A stretch of 50,128 nt of DNA, taken from positions 1 through 50,128 of the forward strand of contig CAZYBU010000024.1 in NCBI GenBank assembly GCA_964645775.1. Reading direction: 5' to 3'. Of the stretch, positions 31,346-40,238 are shown one piece after another. The notes under the pieces are model-generated. The model did no database searches. It saw nothing but the letters and a program-made list of their open reading frames with translations, and was not told the DNA's origin. The DNA comes from CAZYBU01 sp964645775. Its GTDB lineage: Bacteria; Spirochaetota; UBA4802; UBA5550. Within the stretch, counting starts at the first letter, position 1; every line of letters begins with the position of its first letter. The translations under genes were made by a program, and so were the position numbers.

Positions 31346-32448
31346 TCATTCCCCCGATTCCCCGAGAAAGGGTAATAAAAACTTTCGTGGATCTGGCTTC
31401 CATCTCTTCACCCTCCTGGAAAGAGGATGGCGTAATCCGTTACCTGGAAAAACGATTTCGTGAAATGAAACTGAAATCGGAACGGTTCCCCTGCGGGCCG
31501 TCCCATAATCTTCTTGTCAGAGTACCGGGGACGATAGACAAAGCACCCATTCTGCTTTCAGCCCACACCGATACGGTCACTCCCTGTGAAAACGTGAAAC
31601 CTGTCGTCCTGGAAGACCGGATTACCTCGGACGGGTCGACGATACTGGGAAGTGACGACAAGGCCGCTATCACCATGATCGTGGAGGGGGTGCAAAGTGT
31701 GCTGGAAGCAGGACCCGGCTCTCCCCCGGCGGAACTTCTCTTTTCCTGCGCTGAGGAGGTGGGCCTGCAGGGCATAAAGTGTTTCGATTTTAATAATGTC
31801 CGGGCTAAAAAAGGGTTTGTCTTTGACAGTAAGGGACCGGTGGGAGGCATTACCATCTTAGCTCCTTATCACAGAACCATGACAGTACGTGTGAAAGGAA
31901 AGGCGGCCCATGCCGGCATTGAACCTGAAGCCGGAATAAATGCAATTATGGCTCTGGCTGAAATGATAAGCGGTCTTCCCGCCGGCCGCCTGGATGATGA
32001 GACGACCCTGAACGTGGGACTTATATCCGGAGGTCGGGCCACAAACATTGTCCCTGAAGTGGCGGAGGCCGAGATGGAATTCCGCGCCATCAAAAAGGCA
32101 CGATTACGTGAAGTTGAACAATTGATCCGGGACCGGATTGAAGAGGTAGCCAGAGAGCACGGAGTGCAATACAGTATCGACAGCCGCCTGGAATACGCCG
32201 GGTATTCACAGAAAGAAGGGTCCAGGGTCGTTCGTTCCGTTATCAAAGCCCTGAAAAAGATCGACGTGGAACCCCGTATGGAGGTTACAGGCGGAGGGAG
32301 CGATACCAACATAATAAACCGGGCCGGCATCAAGGCCGTTAATCTTTCATGCGGAATGCAGAAGATTCACAGCACCGATGAATACATTCTGATAAGCGAA
32401 CTGCTCCAGGGCTCAAGGCTTGTGGCGGCCCTGATGATAACCGGCTGA
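31342..32448 (+). CDS. M20-family metallopeptidase, PepT-like
   Basis: A 368-residue di-zinc peptidase. Metal-ligand motifs are SAHTDTV (His75, Asp77), LGSDDKAA (Asp105/106), CAEEVGL (Glu138/139), 'DSKGPVGG', and a late His in KIHSTDEYI. The dimerisation domain is present ('VKGKAAHAGIEPEAGINAI'). The length and segments match the 'peptidase T-like' M20 group that trims di- or tripeptides in the cytosol; true PepT is a little longer. There is no signal peptide. It overlaps the nucleotidyltransferase gene by four bases, so the two share a transcript although their functions seem unrelated. It is convergent with the next gene. Confidence 0.9.
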   Translation: MIIPPIPRERVIKTFVDLASISSPSWKEDGVIRYLEKRFREMKLKSERFPCGPSHNLLVRVPGTIDKAPILLSAHTDTVTPCENVKPVVLEDRITSDGSTILGSDDKAAITMIVEGVQSVLEAGPGSPPAELLFSCAEEVGLQGIKCFDFNNVRAKKGFVFDSKGPVGGITILAPYHRTMTVRVKGKAAHAGIEPEAGINAIMALAEMISGLPAGRLDDETTLNVGLISGGRATNIVPEVAEAEMEFRAIKKARLREVEQLIRDRIEEVAREHGVQYSIDSRLEYAGYSQKEGSRVVRSVIKALKKIDVEPRMEVTGGGSDTNIINRAGIKAVNLSCGMQKIHSTDEYILISELLQGSRLVAALMITG

Positions 32449-32453
32449 TTATC

Positions 32454-33197
32454 TTACTGATCTTCTCGAATAGATTTTACTATTTCACTCGCCTTCTCCA
32501 GGATATAGGGGTCGCTGGAGTTTTTGCAATAGACCCATTTTGATATCACCGGGACGATCCTGACATTCCCAAGATAAACATAGTTAACAACATAAACCAT
32601 GTCCGCTCCACGGGGAGTGTTATCAGAAATAGCGAAATTCAAACGTATTTTGCCTTTATGATCGGGGTCCACTTTGTACACTTCATAGCCGGTGCGCCAT
32701 CGGCGGACATTCTGGGGATTCTTGCTCAGTTCCAGTATCCTGTCAATGCCAACGACACCTTTCCCCAGGTTCTCATGGGTTCCCTCCAGAATAGATTTTT
32801 TCAGTTCCCTGAATTTATCTTTCGGATACTCCTTCGCTGGCCTGGGTTTATGCTCCCAGCTGTCCCTGTCAACAAACCAGACAGCCATGCGGTCAACTAT
32901 CTCATCCGCGTCGTTGTCCTGGATGATGACCAGCCTTCTGTTGCCCGTTGAGAATTTTCCAAGAACAACAGTGGTACGATTTTCCAGTGACTGTAAAAGG
33001 GCGTAATCCTCGTTGGCTGAAGGTATCGGCATATGACGAAGATATTTTACGGTAAGGGGCTGAGATGGCAGATAGTAACCGCTTTGTATTCTGGATTGCG
33101 CTGCGTCTATACCCGTAAAGGCAAGGGAAAGGACCACAATCGTGATAGTGCCTATAATCGTCCTTTTCACAAAAAAACCTGATAGAGTCTTAATCAA
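32454..33197 (-). CDS. Secreted protein of unknown function
   Basis: A 247-residue protein with a signal peptide (hydrophobic about 12-30, cleavage near DAAQS). No family is recognised. It carries an Asp-rich turn, IIQDNDADEIVDRMAVWFVD, in which alternating Asp residues are followed by a beta strand, as in calcium-binding repeats of the VCBS/FG-GAP kind. A comparable turn occurs in the secreted protein at 36010. It is probably periplasmic. It is convergent with the PepT-like gene, six bases apart, and upstream there is a motif shared with the phosphofructokinase upstream region (AGTATTATGTTAC). Confidence 0.7.
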   Translation of the reverse strand: MIKTLSGFFVKRTIIGTITIVVLSLAFTGIDAAQSRIQSGYYLPSQPLTVKYLRHMPIPSANEDYALLQSLENRTTVVLGKFSTGNRRLVIIQDNDADEIVDRMAVWFVDRDSWEHKPRPAKEYPKDKFRELKKSILEGTHENLGKGVVGIDRILELSKNPQNVRRWRTGYEVYKVDPDHKGKIRLNFAISDNTPRGADMVYVVNYVYLGNVRIVPVISKWVYCKNSSDPYILEKASEIVKSIREDQ

Positions 33198-33252
33198 GAG
33201 TCTGTTCCTCCAAGAATATAAGATGAAGTTATGCGTGTAGTATTATGTTACA

Positions 33253-33282
33253 TAAAAACCCTACCGGAAGGCCCGGCAGGGT
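33253..33282 (-). terminator. Terminator of FecR gene
   Basis: On the minus strand ACCCT-G-CCGG (33273-33282) pairs with CCGG-T-AGGGT (33258-33267) with one mismatched position, and is followed by a run of five T. It lies about 43 bases past the stop at 33325. Confidence 0.75.
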
Positions 33283-33324
33283 CAATTAAAAAAATGCAAA
33301 CTGTCTTTTTATTACTTCTATTTT

Positions 33325-34413
33325 TTACAGTTGCTGTCCTGTTTCCGGATCCAGCCTGTGGGTCGTATCCTTAGTATAAACCTGTATGGCGCCATCCTTG
33401 AAATTCACGGTCCCGTTGTTGATAATATTTTTTCGCCAGAGAACCGGACCTTCCTCAGAGGCACAGAAAACGTATTCACCCGATGCGATATATATCTTAC
33501 CGTTTTTTCGAATCGGTTCGCCTTCCACCCGGCCTTCCCATTTAACCTTTCCATTTTTAATGAAGTAGACCTCGTATCGTGTTATAAGAAGCCTTCCTTC
33601 CGGTTTCGGCAATGCCTTCTCCTGCTGGATAACCTTCTTGATGCGTTTGACGATCTCTTTCGGCTTCTCCTTGATCTCAATTATTTCTTTGGTCTCCATA
33701 TTAAAATCTTCCGCTGAAAACGTCTCAATATCAGCCGTATTAAAAGCGATCTCCTTTCGGGAGTCTTTCAGCACCATGGCGATCGTTTCTTCACTGTTGA
33801 GGTCCTTGAAATTTTTCAGCATCTGATCGACCCTTTTTTCCGCATCACGGACTTCTTTTTCCGTAATGATTATCTTCTCTTTTGTCTGCAGGGTTGGAGC
33901 TACCTCCAGCATCCTCTCCGTGGCACCTTCCAGCTGTTTTACCCGACGGGCGATTTGCACCTTGCCGTCGTAAACCTTAATCCTCGAGGTTTTAGCCTGG
34001 TCTGCTTCCACTGTAAACTGGGTTCCCCGTACACCGGCAACAGCGGTCGGGGTCTTGACAACGAATTTGTCGTTCTTAAGCAGTTTTTTCGGTTTGCAGA
34101 GCATCTTACCTGAATCAATATTAAGAGTAGTATTTTCCATATCCCGGCTATTGAGGATCCTGGAGAGGACCATTCTGGTCTTTTCCTTAACCCTGATAAT
34201 GGAACCGCCTATCTTTACGTCACAAAAGGAATCGCTTCCCGTAATAATGACGTCTTCTTCATTAAGGACATGGCCTATCTCGACTGTGGTGTTATTGACA
34301 GTAACATCTCCCAGAATAAAATTGATTGCAGCGTAGGCTTCTTTCTGGTCGCTGGAACACCCCACGACCAGCATGATGACAAAGGATATAACAGGTATAA
34401 TAATCCGTTTCAT
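33325..34413 (-). CDS. FecR-domain lipoprotein
   Basis: A 362-residue lipoprotein; the signal ends VVGCSSD with the lipidated Cys near residue 19. Residues about 30-160 are a FecR domain: 'GDVTVNNTTVEIGHVL', 'GGSIIRVKEKTRMVL' and 'FVVKTPTAVAGVRGTQFTV', the strongest part of the family signature. A helical, Lys/Glu-rich linker follows (about 185-265), then a C-terminal segment with short strands of the PQQ-propeller kind ('RYEVYFIKNGKVKWEGRV', 'GPVLWRKNI', 'HRLDPETG'). The start at 34413 follows GGAGG by six bases. FecR lipoproteins are common in Leptospira and other spirochaetes; no sigma factor or TonB receptor is nearby, so it is probably not an iron-dicitrate regulator. Confidence 0.88.
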   Translation of the reverse strand: MKRIIIPVISFVIMLVVGCSSDQKEAYAAINFILGDVTVNNTTVEIGHVLNEEDVIITGSDSFCDVKIGGSIIRVKEKTRMVLSRILNSRDMENTTLNIDSGKMLCKPKKLLKNDKFVVKTPTAVAGVRGTQFTVEADQAKTSRIKVYDGKVQIARRVKQLEGATERMLEVAPTLQTKEKIIITEKEVRDAEKRVDQMLKNFKDLNSEETIAMVLKDSRKEIAFNTADIETFSAEDFNMETKEIIEIKEKPKEIVKRIKKVIQQEKALPKPEGRLLITRYEVYFIKNGKVKWEGRVEGEPIRKNGKIYIASGEYVFCASEEGPVLWRKNIINNGTVNFKDGAIQVYTKDTTHRLDPETGQQL

Positions 34414-34688
34414 GGTTCCTCCAATTCTCAACACTGACTTTACAGTATTAATACCTGTTTTTCAGTTCATAAGGCAACAATATTTCAGTAATAAATCCTA
34501 AAGATGCTTCTACATGAAGACAAATAATAGATTATTTCCGCCGCCTATGGCAATGAGAATAATAGAGTTTTTTTATGGCAAGTAAGGCCTGAAATATATA
34601 CTGTCATATACTGTAACGATGTTGAAAAGCACCCCCGGAAAACGGTCAGAAAAGATACAAAGGAATGAAATGCACAGGAGAGAGCCTC

Positions 34689-35912
34689 ATGAAATCGAGT
34701 TACCTTGTCCAGGCCTCCATAATCGGTGACGCTCTGGGATACCCTCTGGACGGCATGCGGGGACCTCATCTCAGAGCAGTCTTCCCCGATATACGGGAAA
34801 TCGTAGATCCGGCCCCTGCCCTTAAAGAGAAAATGGACCGGTGGAGAAAACCGGGACTCTATTCGGCCCAGGGTCAGCTCCAGGTACTTGCCCTCGCTTC
34901 CGGCAGGGGACATGACCCTGATTTCCTTATACATTCCGCCCTGACAAAAGGGCGGGATGACAGGGGAATATTTCGCACAACCGGAGGCCACCTGGAACGG
35001 TTTCTTGTCTCCCGGAAGAAGGGAACAGGAACCTCTCCGGGAGCAGGACCATCCACTGAGGCCTGCGCCCTTGGTGTCGCCCTCCTTGATCATCCGCGTC
35101 CTCTTGATGAACTTCTCGCCTGGCTTTCCGTCCTTTCCATTGACACATGGACCGCGGCCGCTTCAAGCTTTGTATTAGAGTCCCTGCTCCTTCTTCGGGA
35201 AGGGAGCTCAACTCTCTCAAAGCTCGCGGAAGCTTCGCTGAAGATTATCAGGGAAAACCAGCCCCTTTTCTTTGACCATGGATTTAATCCTGATGAAATC
35301 CTCCGTCGAGGGGAAAGCATCTATGAGTTGGTTCTCGAGATCGATAGAACCTCAAGTCTCGATGAATCTATTGACATCATCATGAAACAGACCGCCAGAA
35401 AAATTGACCCGGGGATCAAAAAGGCGCTCCCCTCTCATCCCTTTCCCGCACTTGGACTCGTCCTGGCCCTTCGAAGATTCCGACTTGACGAGGGTATACC
35501 CGCTCTGTACCAGGCCCTGCAGCAGGGTGGACCGACCGTGTTTACGGCATCCATGACCGGGATATTTCTTGCGATGGAGGGCGTAAAACTGAATGAAATC
35601 GGCTATGATCTGGCCAACCGGAAGGAGCTAATGACGACAATTTCGAGACTTACCCCCGGTCGCTGGAAGGAGAAAGAGCTAAAAAGCTATATTGAATCGG
35701 AAAGCGGAATGATCATGAAAGAAGAGGAGGAAAGAAAGGCGAAGCTTCGAAATGTCAGAGAACCGGCGCCAGGAAAAAAGAAAAGCCGTGAACAGAAGAA
35801 AAAGGAACAGTTGCAGAAGATGACTAATCATGTTGTTGAAAGCTGGACCAAGGTAGACAAGGCCCGCTGGAAGAAGGAACGCAGAAAACTGAGTGACGAT
35901 AAAAATATTTGA
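34689..35912 (+). CDS. Degenerate ADP-ribosylglycohydrolase-like protein
   Basis: A 407-residue protein that resembles the ADP-ribosylglycohydrolase (DraG/ARH) fold: 'SIIGDALGYPLDGM' at the start, 'GAGPSTEACALGVALLD' in the middle and 'GGPTVFTASMTGIFLAMEG' late. The metal-binding residues are missing: the TDDT box appears as YSAQGQL, and GGDTDT as GGPTVFT. Hydrolysis of ADP-ribose bonds is thus unlikely. The last ~60 residues are a highly charged Lys/Glu-rich tail (for example 'KKKSREQKKKEQLQK'), unusual for the family and suited to nucleic-acid or membrane contacts. The start at 34689 follows AGGAGAG at seven bases. It stands alone. Confidence 0.65.
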   Translation: MKSSYLVQASIIGDALGYPLDGMRGPHLRAVFPDIREIVDPAPALKEKMDRWRKPGLYSAQGQLQVLALASGRGHDPDFLIHSALTKGRDDRGIFRTTGGHLERFLVSRKKGTGTSPGAGPSTEACALGVALLDHPRPLDELLAWLSVLSIDTWTAAASSFVLESLLLLREGSSTLSKLAEASLKIIRENQPLFFDHGFNPDEILRRGESIYELVLEIDRTSSLDESIDIIMKQTARKIDPGIKKALPSHPFPALGLVLALRRFRLDEGIPALYQALQQGGPTVFTASMTGIFLAMEGVKLNEIGYDLANRKELMTTISRLTPGRWKEKELKSYIESESGMIMKEEEERKAKLRNVREPAPGKKKSREQKKKEQLQKMTNHVVESWTKVDKARWKKERRKLSDDKNI

Positions 35913-36009
35913 CATCTGCCTGTAACAGGCCGAAACTATACAATAGCATACTTTATCCAGCCGTACAGGCCGTACAAGGGATGTACGTTCAATTCATGGA
36001 GGATACCTG

Positions 36010-36909
36010 ATGTCTCGAGGACATATAACCAAGGGTGTAGCCGGAATTCTTCTTTTATTCGTGGTGACCGGCCCGGGTGCCTGGTCAAGCATTCAGACAA
36101 AATTTGAGTTTAAACCGATTATGATTGAAGATGTTTCCCGTTACCGAGAAGACAGGATAGCCTTTCAACACATCCAGAAAGAGATCAATGATCGGATTGA
36201 TAACTCGCTGGGTGCCCTCCTTGTCATTAAGGACAGGCAGATGTATCTTTTAAAAGACGGGTATGACAATCTGGAAGATGTTCTGGCCAGAAGAAGAATC
36301 CTTGAACAGGAACGCAGGCTTATCGAGGGCAGCCTCTGGGAAAACACCATCAACAACAAGCCGGACAGACTTATCATCACGGACAGGCGGCAGGTAACCC
36401 TGGAGAAAAACGAAGAACAGTTCGTGGAGGCGGAATTCGGCGAGTTCTACAGGGACATACGCAATCAGTTTATCCAGAAACACGTGAATATTTTCTATAA
36501 GCTCATGACGGACCGCACGACATCAGATCTGGATATGACCCGCAAGCCTATTCCCAAGCATATCTGGGATGAGGGTGAAACGAAATATTTTACCTCCGTG
36601 ACGGCTAAGACTATTGACGAGAAGATCTACTACGCGGAAGACGCTGATGGTGACGGGATCACGGAGACATTTACGGTTAATATCGGCGACGGTTTTCACT
36701 GGGGATACAAGTCGGGTCCCAATATCATTTTTATTTACAACATTGATAAAAACGATGAAAACAGCAAAGAGATTCATGATCAGATAAAGGACCTTACGAA
36801 ATTCGCTTTTGGAGGAACACCGGCGGCCATGAAAGCCATAAAGGAAAACTTTCCGAAAGAGAAGACAATCAAGGAGATGATCGACAAGCTTTACCGTACC
36901 AGTGATTGA
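36010..36909 (+). CDS. Secreted protein of unknown function with Asp-rich loop
   Basis: A 299-residue protein with a signal peptide (about 1-27, cleavage near AWSS). A helical and charged middle is followed by 'YYAEDADGDGITETFTVNIG', an EF-hand- or VCBS-like D-x-D-G-D-G loop that may bind calcium. No enzyme family is recognised. GGAGG lies seven bases before the ATG. It is followed by a strong bidirectional terminator and convergent with the M23 peptidase gene. It shares the Asp-rich turn plus beta strand with the protein at 32454, which may be a distant paralogue. Confidence 0.72.
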   Translation: MSRGHITKGVAGILLLFVVTGPGAWSSIQTKFEFKPIMIEDVSRYREDRIAFQHIQKEINDRIDNSLGALLVIKDRQMYLLKDGYDNLEDVLARRRILEQERRLIEGSLWENTINNKPDRLIITDRRQVTLEKNEEQFVEAEFGEFYRDIRNQFIQKHVNIFYKLMTDRTTSDLDMTRKPIPKHIWDEGETKYFTSVTAKTIDEKIYYAEDADGDGITETFTVNIGDGFHWGYKSGPNIIFIYNIDKNDENSKEIHDQIKDLTKFAFGGTPAAMKAIKENFPKEKTIKEMIDKLYRTSD

Positions 36910-36930
36910 TTGAAGAAAGAAATAATAGTT

Positions 36931-36959
36931 AAAAAGCCTCCTCCGCGGGAGGCTTTTTT
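36931..36959 (+). terminator. Bidirectional rho-independent terminator
   Basis: AAAAAGCCTCC (36931-36941) pairs with GGAGGCTTTTTT (36948-36959) around six bases. It serves the gene ending at 36909 and, on the other strand, the M23 peptidase gene ending at 36983. Confidence 0.9.
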
Positions 36960-36982
36960 GTTTTCACCCGTTTTTAACGGGT

Positions 36983-37714
36983 CTATTCGTGCAGTTTTTT
37001 AACTTTGTAGAGGGTCTTCAGGTTCTTAATTTCAGGAAGAAAGTCGAGGGGATCCAGGGGGATATGGTTGTAACGGACCTCAAAATGAAGATGGTTACCT
37101 GTTGAGTTACCGGTGCTTCCAATCAGACCGATAACCTGCCCCTTTTTCACCAGGTCCCCTTCTCTGACAAACATTACGTAACAATGGGAATATCGGGTAA
37201 AATAACTATTCCTGTGTTCAATGTAGATAGTCTTTCCATGGCCGCCTGAATAGTCGGCGGAAACGACACGGCCATCCATGGAAGCGATAATTGGGGCTCC
37301 CCTTCTCAGTGGCAGATCAATTCCAGCATGCAACTCCCCGTGTCGAATACCGAAAGATGAGGTTACATGATCCACTTCAAGTGTAGGCCATAAAAGCTGG
37401 TCTGGCGAGGATTCAATCTTCTCTCGGGCGACGCCCTCTTTTCTGAGATTTTCCAGCACATCATCAGAATAGGGAATAAAGATGTATTCCGGGTATCCCC
37501 AGGCCCTGTCATTTATTGCAAGAATGTCCTGGTAGCTTACCCCATGCTTTCGGGCATAATAATAGACCTGTCCTTTTGATTCAACCCTGATCCATTTACC
37601 CGTTTTACCATGGCGGGTATGGACTTCATGAGAGTCAATCTGGATAATCTCGGCACCCGCAATTAAGGTAAACAGAAGGGGAAAGAATATCAGAAGAATC
37701 AGCTTTCTTTTCAT
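36983..37714 (-). CDS. LytM-type M23 peptidase with N-terminal LysM-like region
   Basis: A 243-residue secreted protein. Signal peptide 1-20; residues about 45-85 form a LysM-like unit ('YYYARKHGVSYQDILAINDR'); residues about 115-235 form an M23 domain with His129 and Asp133 (HAGIDL), His177 (YSH), and His208-x-His210 (NHLHFEV). All four zinc/catalytic positions are intact, so it can act as a peptidoglycan endopeptidase rather than as a LytM activator. It belongs to a run of envelope genes. It lies 110 bases downstream of a deacetylase gene in the same direction. Confidence 0.92.
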   Translation of the reverse strand: MKRKLILLIFFPLLFTLIAGAEIIQIDSHEVHTRHGKTGKWIRVESKGQVYYYARKHGVSYQDILAINDRAWGYPEYIFIPYSDDVLENLRKEGVAREKIESSPDQLLWPTLEVDHVTSSFGIRHGELHAGIDLPLRRGAPIIASMDGRVVSADYSGGHGKTIYIEHRNSYFTRYSHCYVMFVREGDLVKKGQVIGLIGSTGNSTGNHLHFEVRYNHIPLDPLDFLPEIKNLKTLYKVKKLHE

Positions 37715-37824
37715 TCGCGGTTAATAATCCATTGTTCGTCAGGTATAAAAGGGGAGAGCACTACCCTTATTATATTACGACCCACATTAAGAAACCTGTC
37801 AAGGGAAAAAAGTGAACGGTATCA

Positions 37825-38637
37825 TCAGTCGATAATCTTTCTGAACCGCTCGAGGGAATAATCACTTTTAATATGATGCCGTCTTAGACAGAAGTTGTTC
37901 CTGGTTACAAGGTTTGTTCCGTAGTCCGTGGAGAAGACACGGCTATAGCCAGCTCCTCCGGCCAGGTCCACGAGCTCCAGATCATACCTTCCGTAGGGAA
38001 AGGCGAAAAAGGTAACTTCCTTATCCAGGTATAGTTCTATTATCCGGCGAGAAAGATACATTTCCCTGTAGAGTTCATAGCGGTTCTCCCTGTCATTCCC
38101 CGTCATGCGGGTAAGGTCCGGGTGGCTTCGAGAATGGCACTGAATACTCACTCCGGCCCTCTCCAGCTCGCGAAGTTTATCCCATGTCATGCGCCTGGAG
38201 GATTTACGTGAGATGAAGTCGGTATACACGAAAAGAGTCACTGGATAAGCGAATTCCTTTATCAGAGGCAGAAGTTTGTGATAATTACTCAGGTAACCGT
38301 CATCAAAAGTGATCACGAGCACCTTACCCTGAAAGGGTTCCCCATCCTGCAGACGACGAACCAGTTCCTCCAGGGAAACGACCCGGATTTCCTGTCGGCG
38401 TATCTCTTCAAACTGTTCCCTCAGGCTCACTGAATCAATGGAATAGGGTCCCTTACCATCGATGTTGTGATAGAGGATGATAGGCACGGAAAGAAGACGG
38501 TTTCTCACTTCCTCTTTCTTTACGCTCCAGGACGCCTGCACCGTGGCCCCGGACTCCTCGTGCAGGAGGAGATAAGCGGCCGTTGACAGTGAAACCGTCA
38601 GAAGGGCGGCCATGATCGCAATGGTTCTTGTCATCAT
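37825..38637 (-). CDS. Polysaccharide deacetylase (NodB-type), exported
   Basis: A 270-residue protein with an N-terminal signal/anchor (about 5-25). NodB motif 1 is TFDDGYLSN with Asp112/Asp113, motif 2 is HSRSHPDL with metal His168 and His172, and a later motif is 'FAFPYGRYD'. It removes acetyl groups from N-acetylated glycans such as peptidoglycan or exopolysaccharide in a metal-dependent way. 'YHNID' near residue 56 fits the PgaB/IcaB-like subgroup with an N-terminal extension, but this is not certain. The neighbouring peptidase and amidase genes suggest a wall-related substrate. Confidence 0.9.
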   Translation of the reverse strand: MMTRTIAIMAALLTVSLSTAAYLLLHEESGATVQASWSVKKEEVRNRLLSVPIILYHNIDGKGPYSIDSVSLREQFEEIRRQEIRVVSLEELVRRLQDGEPFQGKVLVITFDDGYLSNYHKLLPLIKEFAYPVTLFVYTDFISRKSSRRMTWDKLRELERAGVSIQCHSRSHPDLTRMTGNDRENRYELYREMYLSRRIIELYLDKEVTFFAFPYGRYDLELVDLAGGAGYSRVFSTDYGTNLVTRNNFCLRRHHIKSDYSLERFRKIID

Positions 38638-38787
38638 TGCACTCCACGATTTACTATTCCCTGTTATCGAAAAGAAGTCTTCTTCACTAAACAGGAATTT
38701 TCATACAGTAAGGGATATATTTGCTTTACACTGCCTGTTCAGTTTTATTACTCTGAAGATATACTATTATTTGTACAGGGTTTCAAG

Positions 38788-39630
38788 ATGATTAATTTTA
38801 CGAAAATGCATGGCATTGGCAATGATTATATCTATGTTAACCTCTTTGACGAGAAAGTGGCCAGGCCATCCGAGCTCGCCCGGGAGATGAGCCGGCGGCA
38901 TTACGGTGTGGGCTCCGATGGTCTGATACTGATCATGCCTTCGGATTCGGCTGATTTCCGCATGAGAATTTTCAACGTCGACGGGAGTGAAGCGGAGATG
39001 TGCGGAAACGGTATCCGCTGTTTCGCGAAATACGTTTACGAACACGGCCTGACGGAGAAAAAGGACCTTACCATTGAGACCCTGGCGGGGATCATGAAAC
39101 TGAATCTCCATGTACGGAATAAACAGGTCAGGACCGTGGACGTGGACATGGGAGAACCGATCCTCCAGAGAGAACGGATCCCCATGGAAGGGGACCCGGG
39201 TATGGTAATCAGCGAGGACCTCATCCTTGATGACGGAGTACGATTCCAGATAACGGCCCTTTCCATGGGCAATCCCCATGCCGTTATCCTCGTTGAGGAT
39301 ACAGAGAACTTTCCTCTGGAGAAATATGGACCCATGATTGAAACCCATATATCTTTCCCGCGTAAAACCAACGTGGAGATAGTCCACGTTATCAACCCGC
39401 AGGAGATTCAACAGAGGACATGGGAACGTGGCACAGGTGAGACAATGGCCTGCGGAACCGGGGCCTCAGCCGTAACCGTGGCTTCCATACTGAATAAACT
39501 CACAGAAAGATCGGTAACCGTTCACTTAAGGGGTGGTGACCTGAAGATCGAATGGAACGAATCGGATAACCATGTTTACCTCAGCGGACCGGCAGTGGAG
39601 GTTTTCGAAGGGACCTGGGTATCGCGTTAG
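38788..39630 (+). CDS. dapF: Diaminopimelate epimerase
   Basis: A 280-residue enzyme converting LL- to meso-diaminopimelate for lysine and peptidoglycan. The two catalytic Cys are present: Cys72 in EMCGNGIRCFAKY and Cys222 in MACGTGASAV. The start 'INFTKMHGIGNDYIYV' is the normal N-terminus. The length is standard. This implies DAP-type peptidoglycan or lysine synthesis; some spirochaetes use ornithine instead, so it helps to place the organism. It is convergent with the GerMN-like gene, with a three-base gap. Confidence 0.96.
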   Translation: MINFTKMHGIGNDYIYVNLFDEKVARPSELAREMSRRHYGVGSDGLILIMPSDSADFRMRIFNVDGSEAEMCGNGIRCFAKYVYEHGLTEKKDLTIETLAGIMKLNLHVRNKQVRTVDVDMGEPILQRERIPMEGDPGMVISEDLILDDGVRFQITALSMGNPHAVILVEDTENFPLEKYGPMIETHISFPRKTNVEIVHVINPQEIQQRTWERGTGETMACGTGASAVTVASILNKLTERSVTVHLRGGDLKIEWNESDNHVYLSGPAVEVFEGTWVSR

Positions 39631-39633
39631 AGA

Positions 39634-40182
39634 TCAATATTCCCACAAAGGAACAGACGGTATCCCCTGTCGGCAGAAAACAACATGGTTAACCCCATCA
39701 ATATTTGACACCAGTGTCCGTGTAAGAGCTTCTTTGATACGCTTTTCAGAGCCTTCAATCAGATGTGTCTCGCCTGTACGAGAAGAAACATGAAAATCGA
39801 CCACGCACGTCCCTCCACCCTCAGGGGTAATCCATACCTTCTTAATCAGAAGATTCACCGGTATGAGAATCGCCGTGTTCTCGTAACGGGAACCTGCAAG
39901 AACCTTTTCAGCCAGGAAACGTGCCTTTCTTTCATTCGTATCGAAGAGGGCGGATGAAACCTTTTCCGGAGTAATCTCCTTACCATGTAACCTGGGCATA
40001 TGAACAGTAATCATCTCCCTTTTATCAATGACCGGAAAAGAGGGAAAAATATCCAGTGGATTGCTCAGGGTCAGGGCCCGGAAGAGCAGATAATTTACGA
40101 GCAGGAGAATGCCTGTGACCAGGATAAATTTCCTGTTCTTTTCCGGACCGCGGGAACGAAGAAATTCCAGAATCGTTTTCAT
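39634..40182 (-). CDS. Membrane-anchored GerMN-like protein
   Basis: A 182-residue protein with one N-terminal membrane helix (about 19-37) and an exported domain. The C-terminal ~110 residues, with 'NLLIKKVWITPEGGGTCVVDF', 'EGSEKRIKEALTRTLV' and 'NIDGVNHVVFCRQG', follow the outline of the GerMN (sporulation/germination) domain, which is also found in non-spore-formers beside amidases. The assignment is moderate. It is 56 bases downstream of an amidase gene in the same direction, the neighbourhood in which GerMN proteins often occur. No catalytic residues are expected; a scaffold role in cell-wall turnover is inferred. Confidence 0.7.
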   Translation of the reverse strand: MKTILEFLRSRGPEKNRKFILVTGILLLVNYLLFRALTLSNPLDIFPSFPVIDKREMITVHMPRLHGKEITPEKVSSALFDTNERKARFLAEKVLAGSRYENTAILIPVNLLIKKVWITPEGGGTCVVDFHVSSRTGETHLIEGSEKRIKEALTRTLVSNIDGVNHVVFCRQGIPSVPLWEY

Positions 40183-40238
40183 GTTTATTAGCCTCAGGAT
40201 CGAAGATGAGGAATCCCCTCAATGTTTCAAGCAGATTT

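Noticed and set aside
34545..35093. 182-residue minus-strand open frame with Cys-rich start
   Set aside because: It is antisense to the ARH-like gene, with no family resemblance and no ribosome site.
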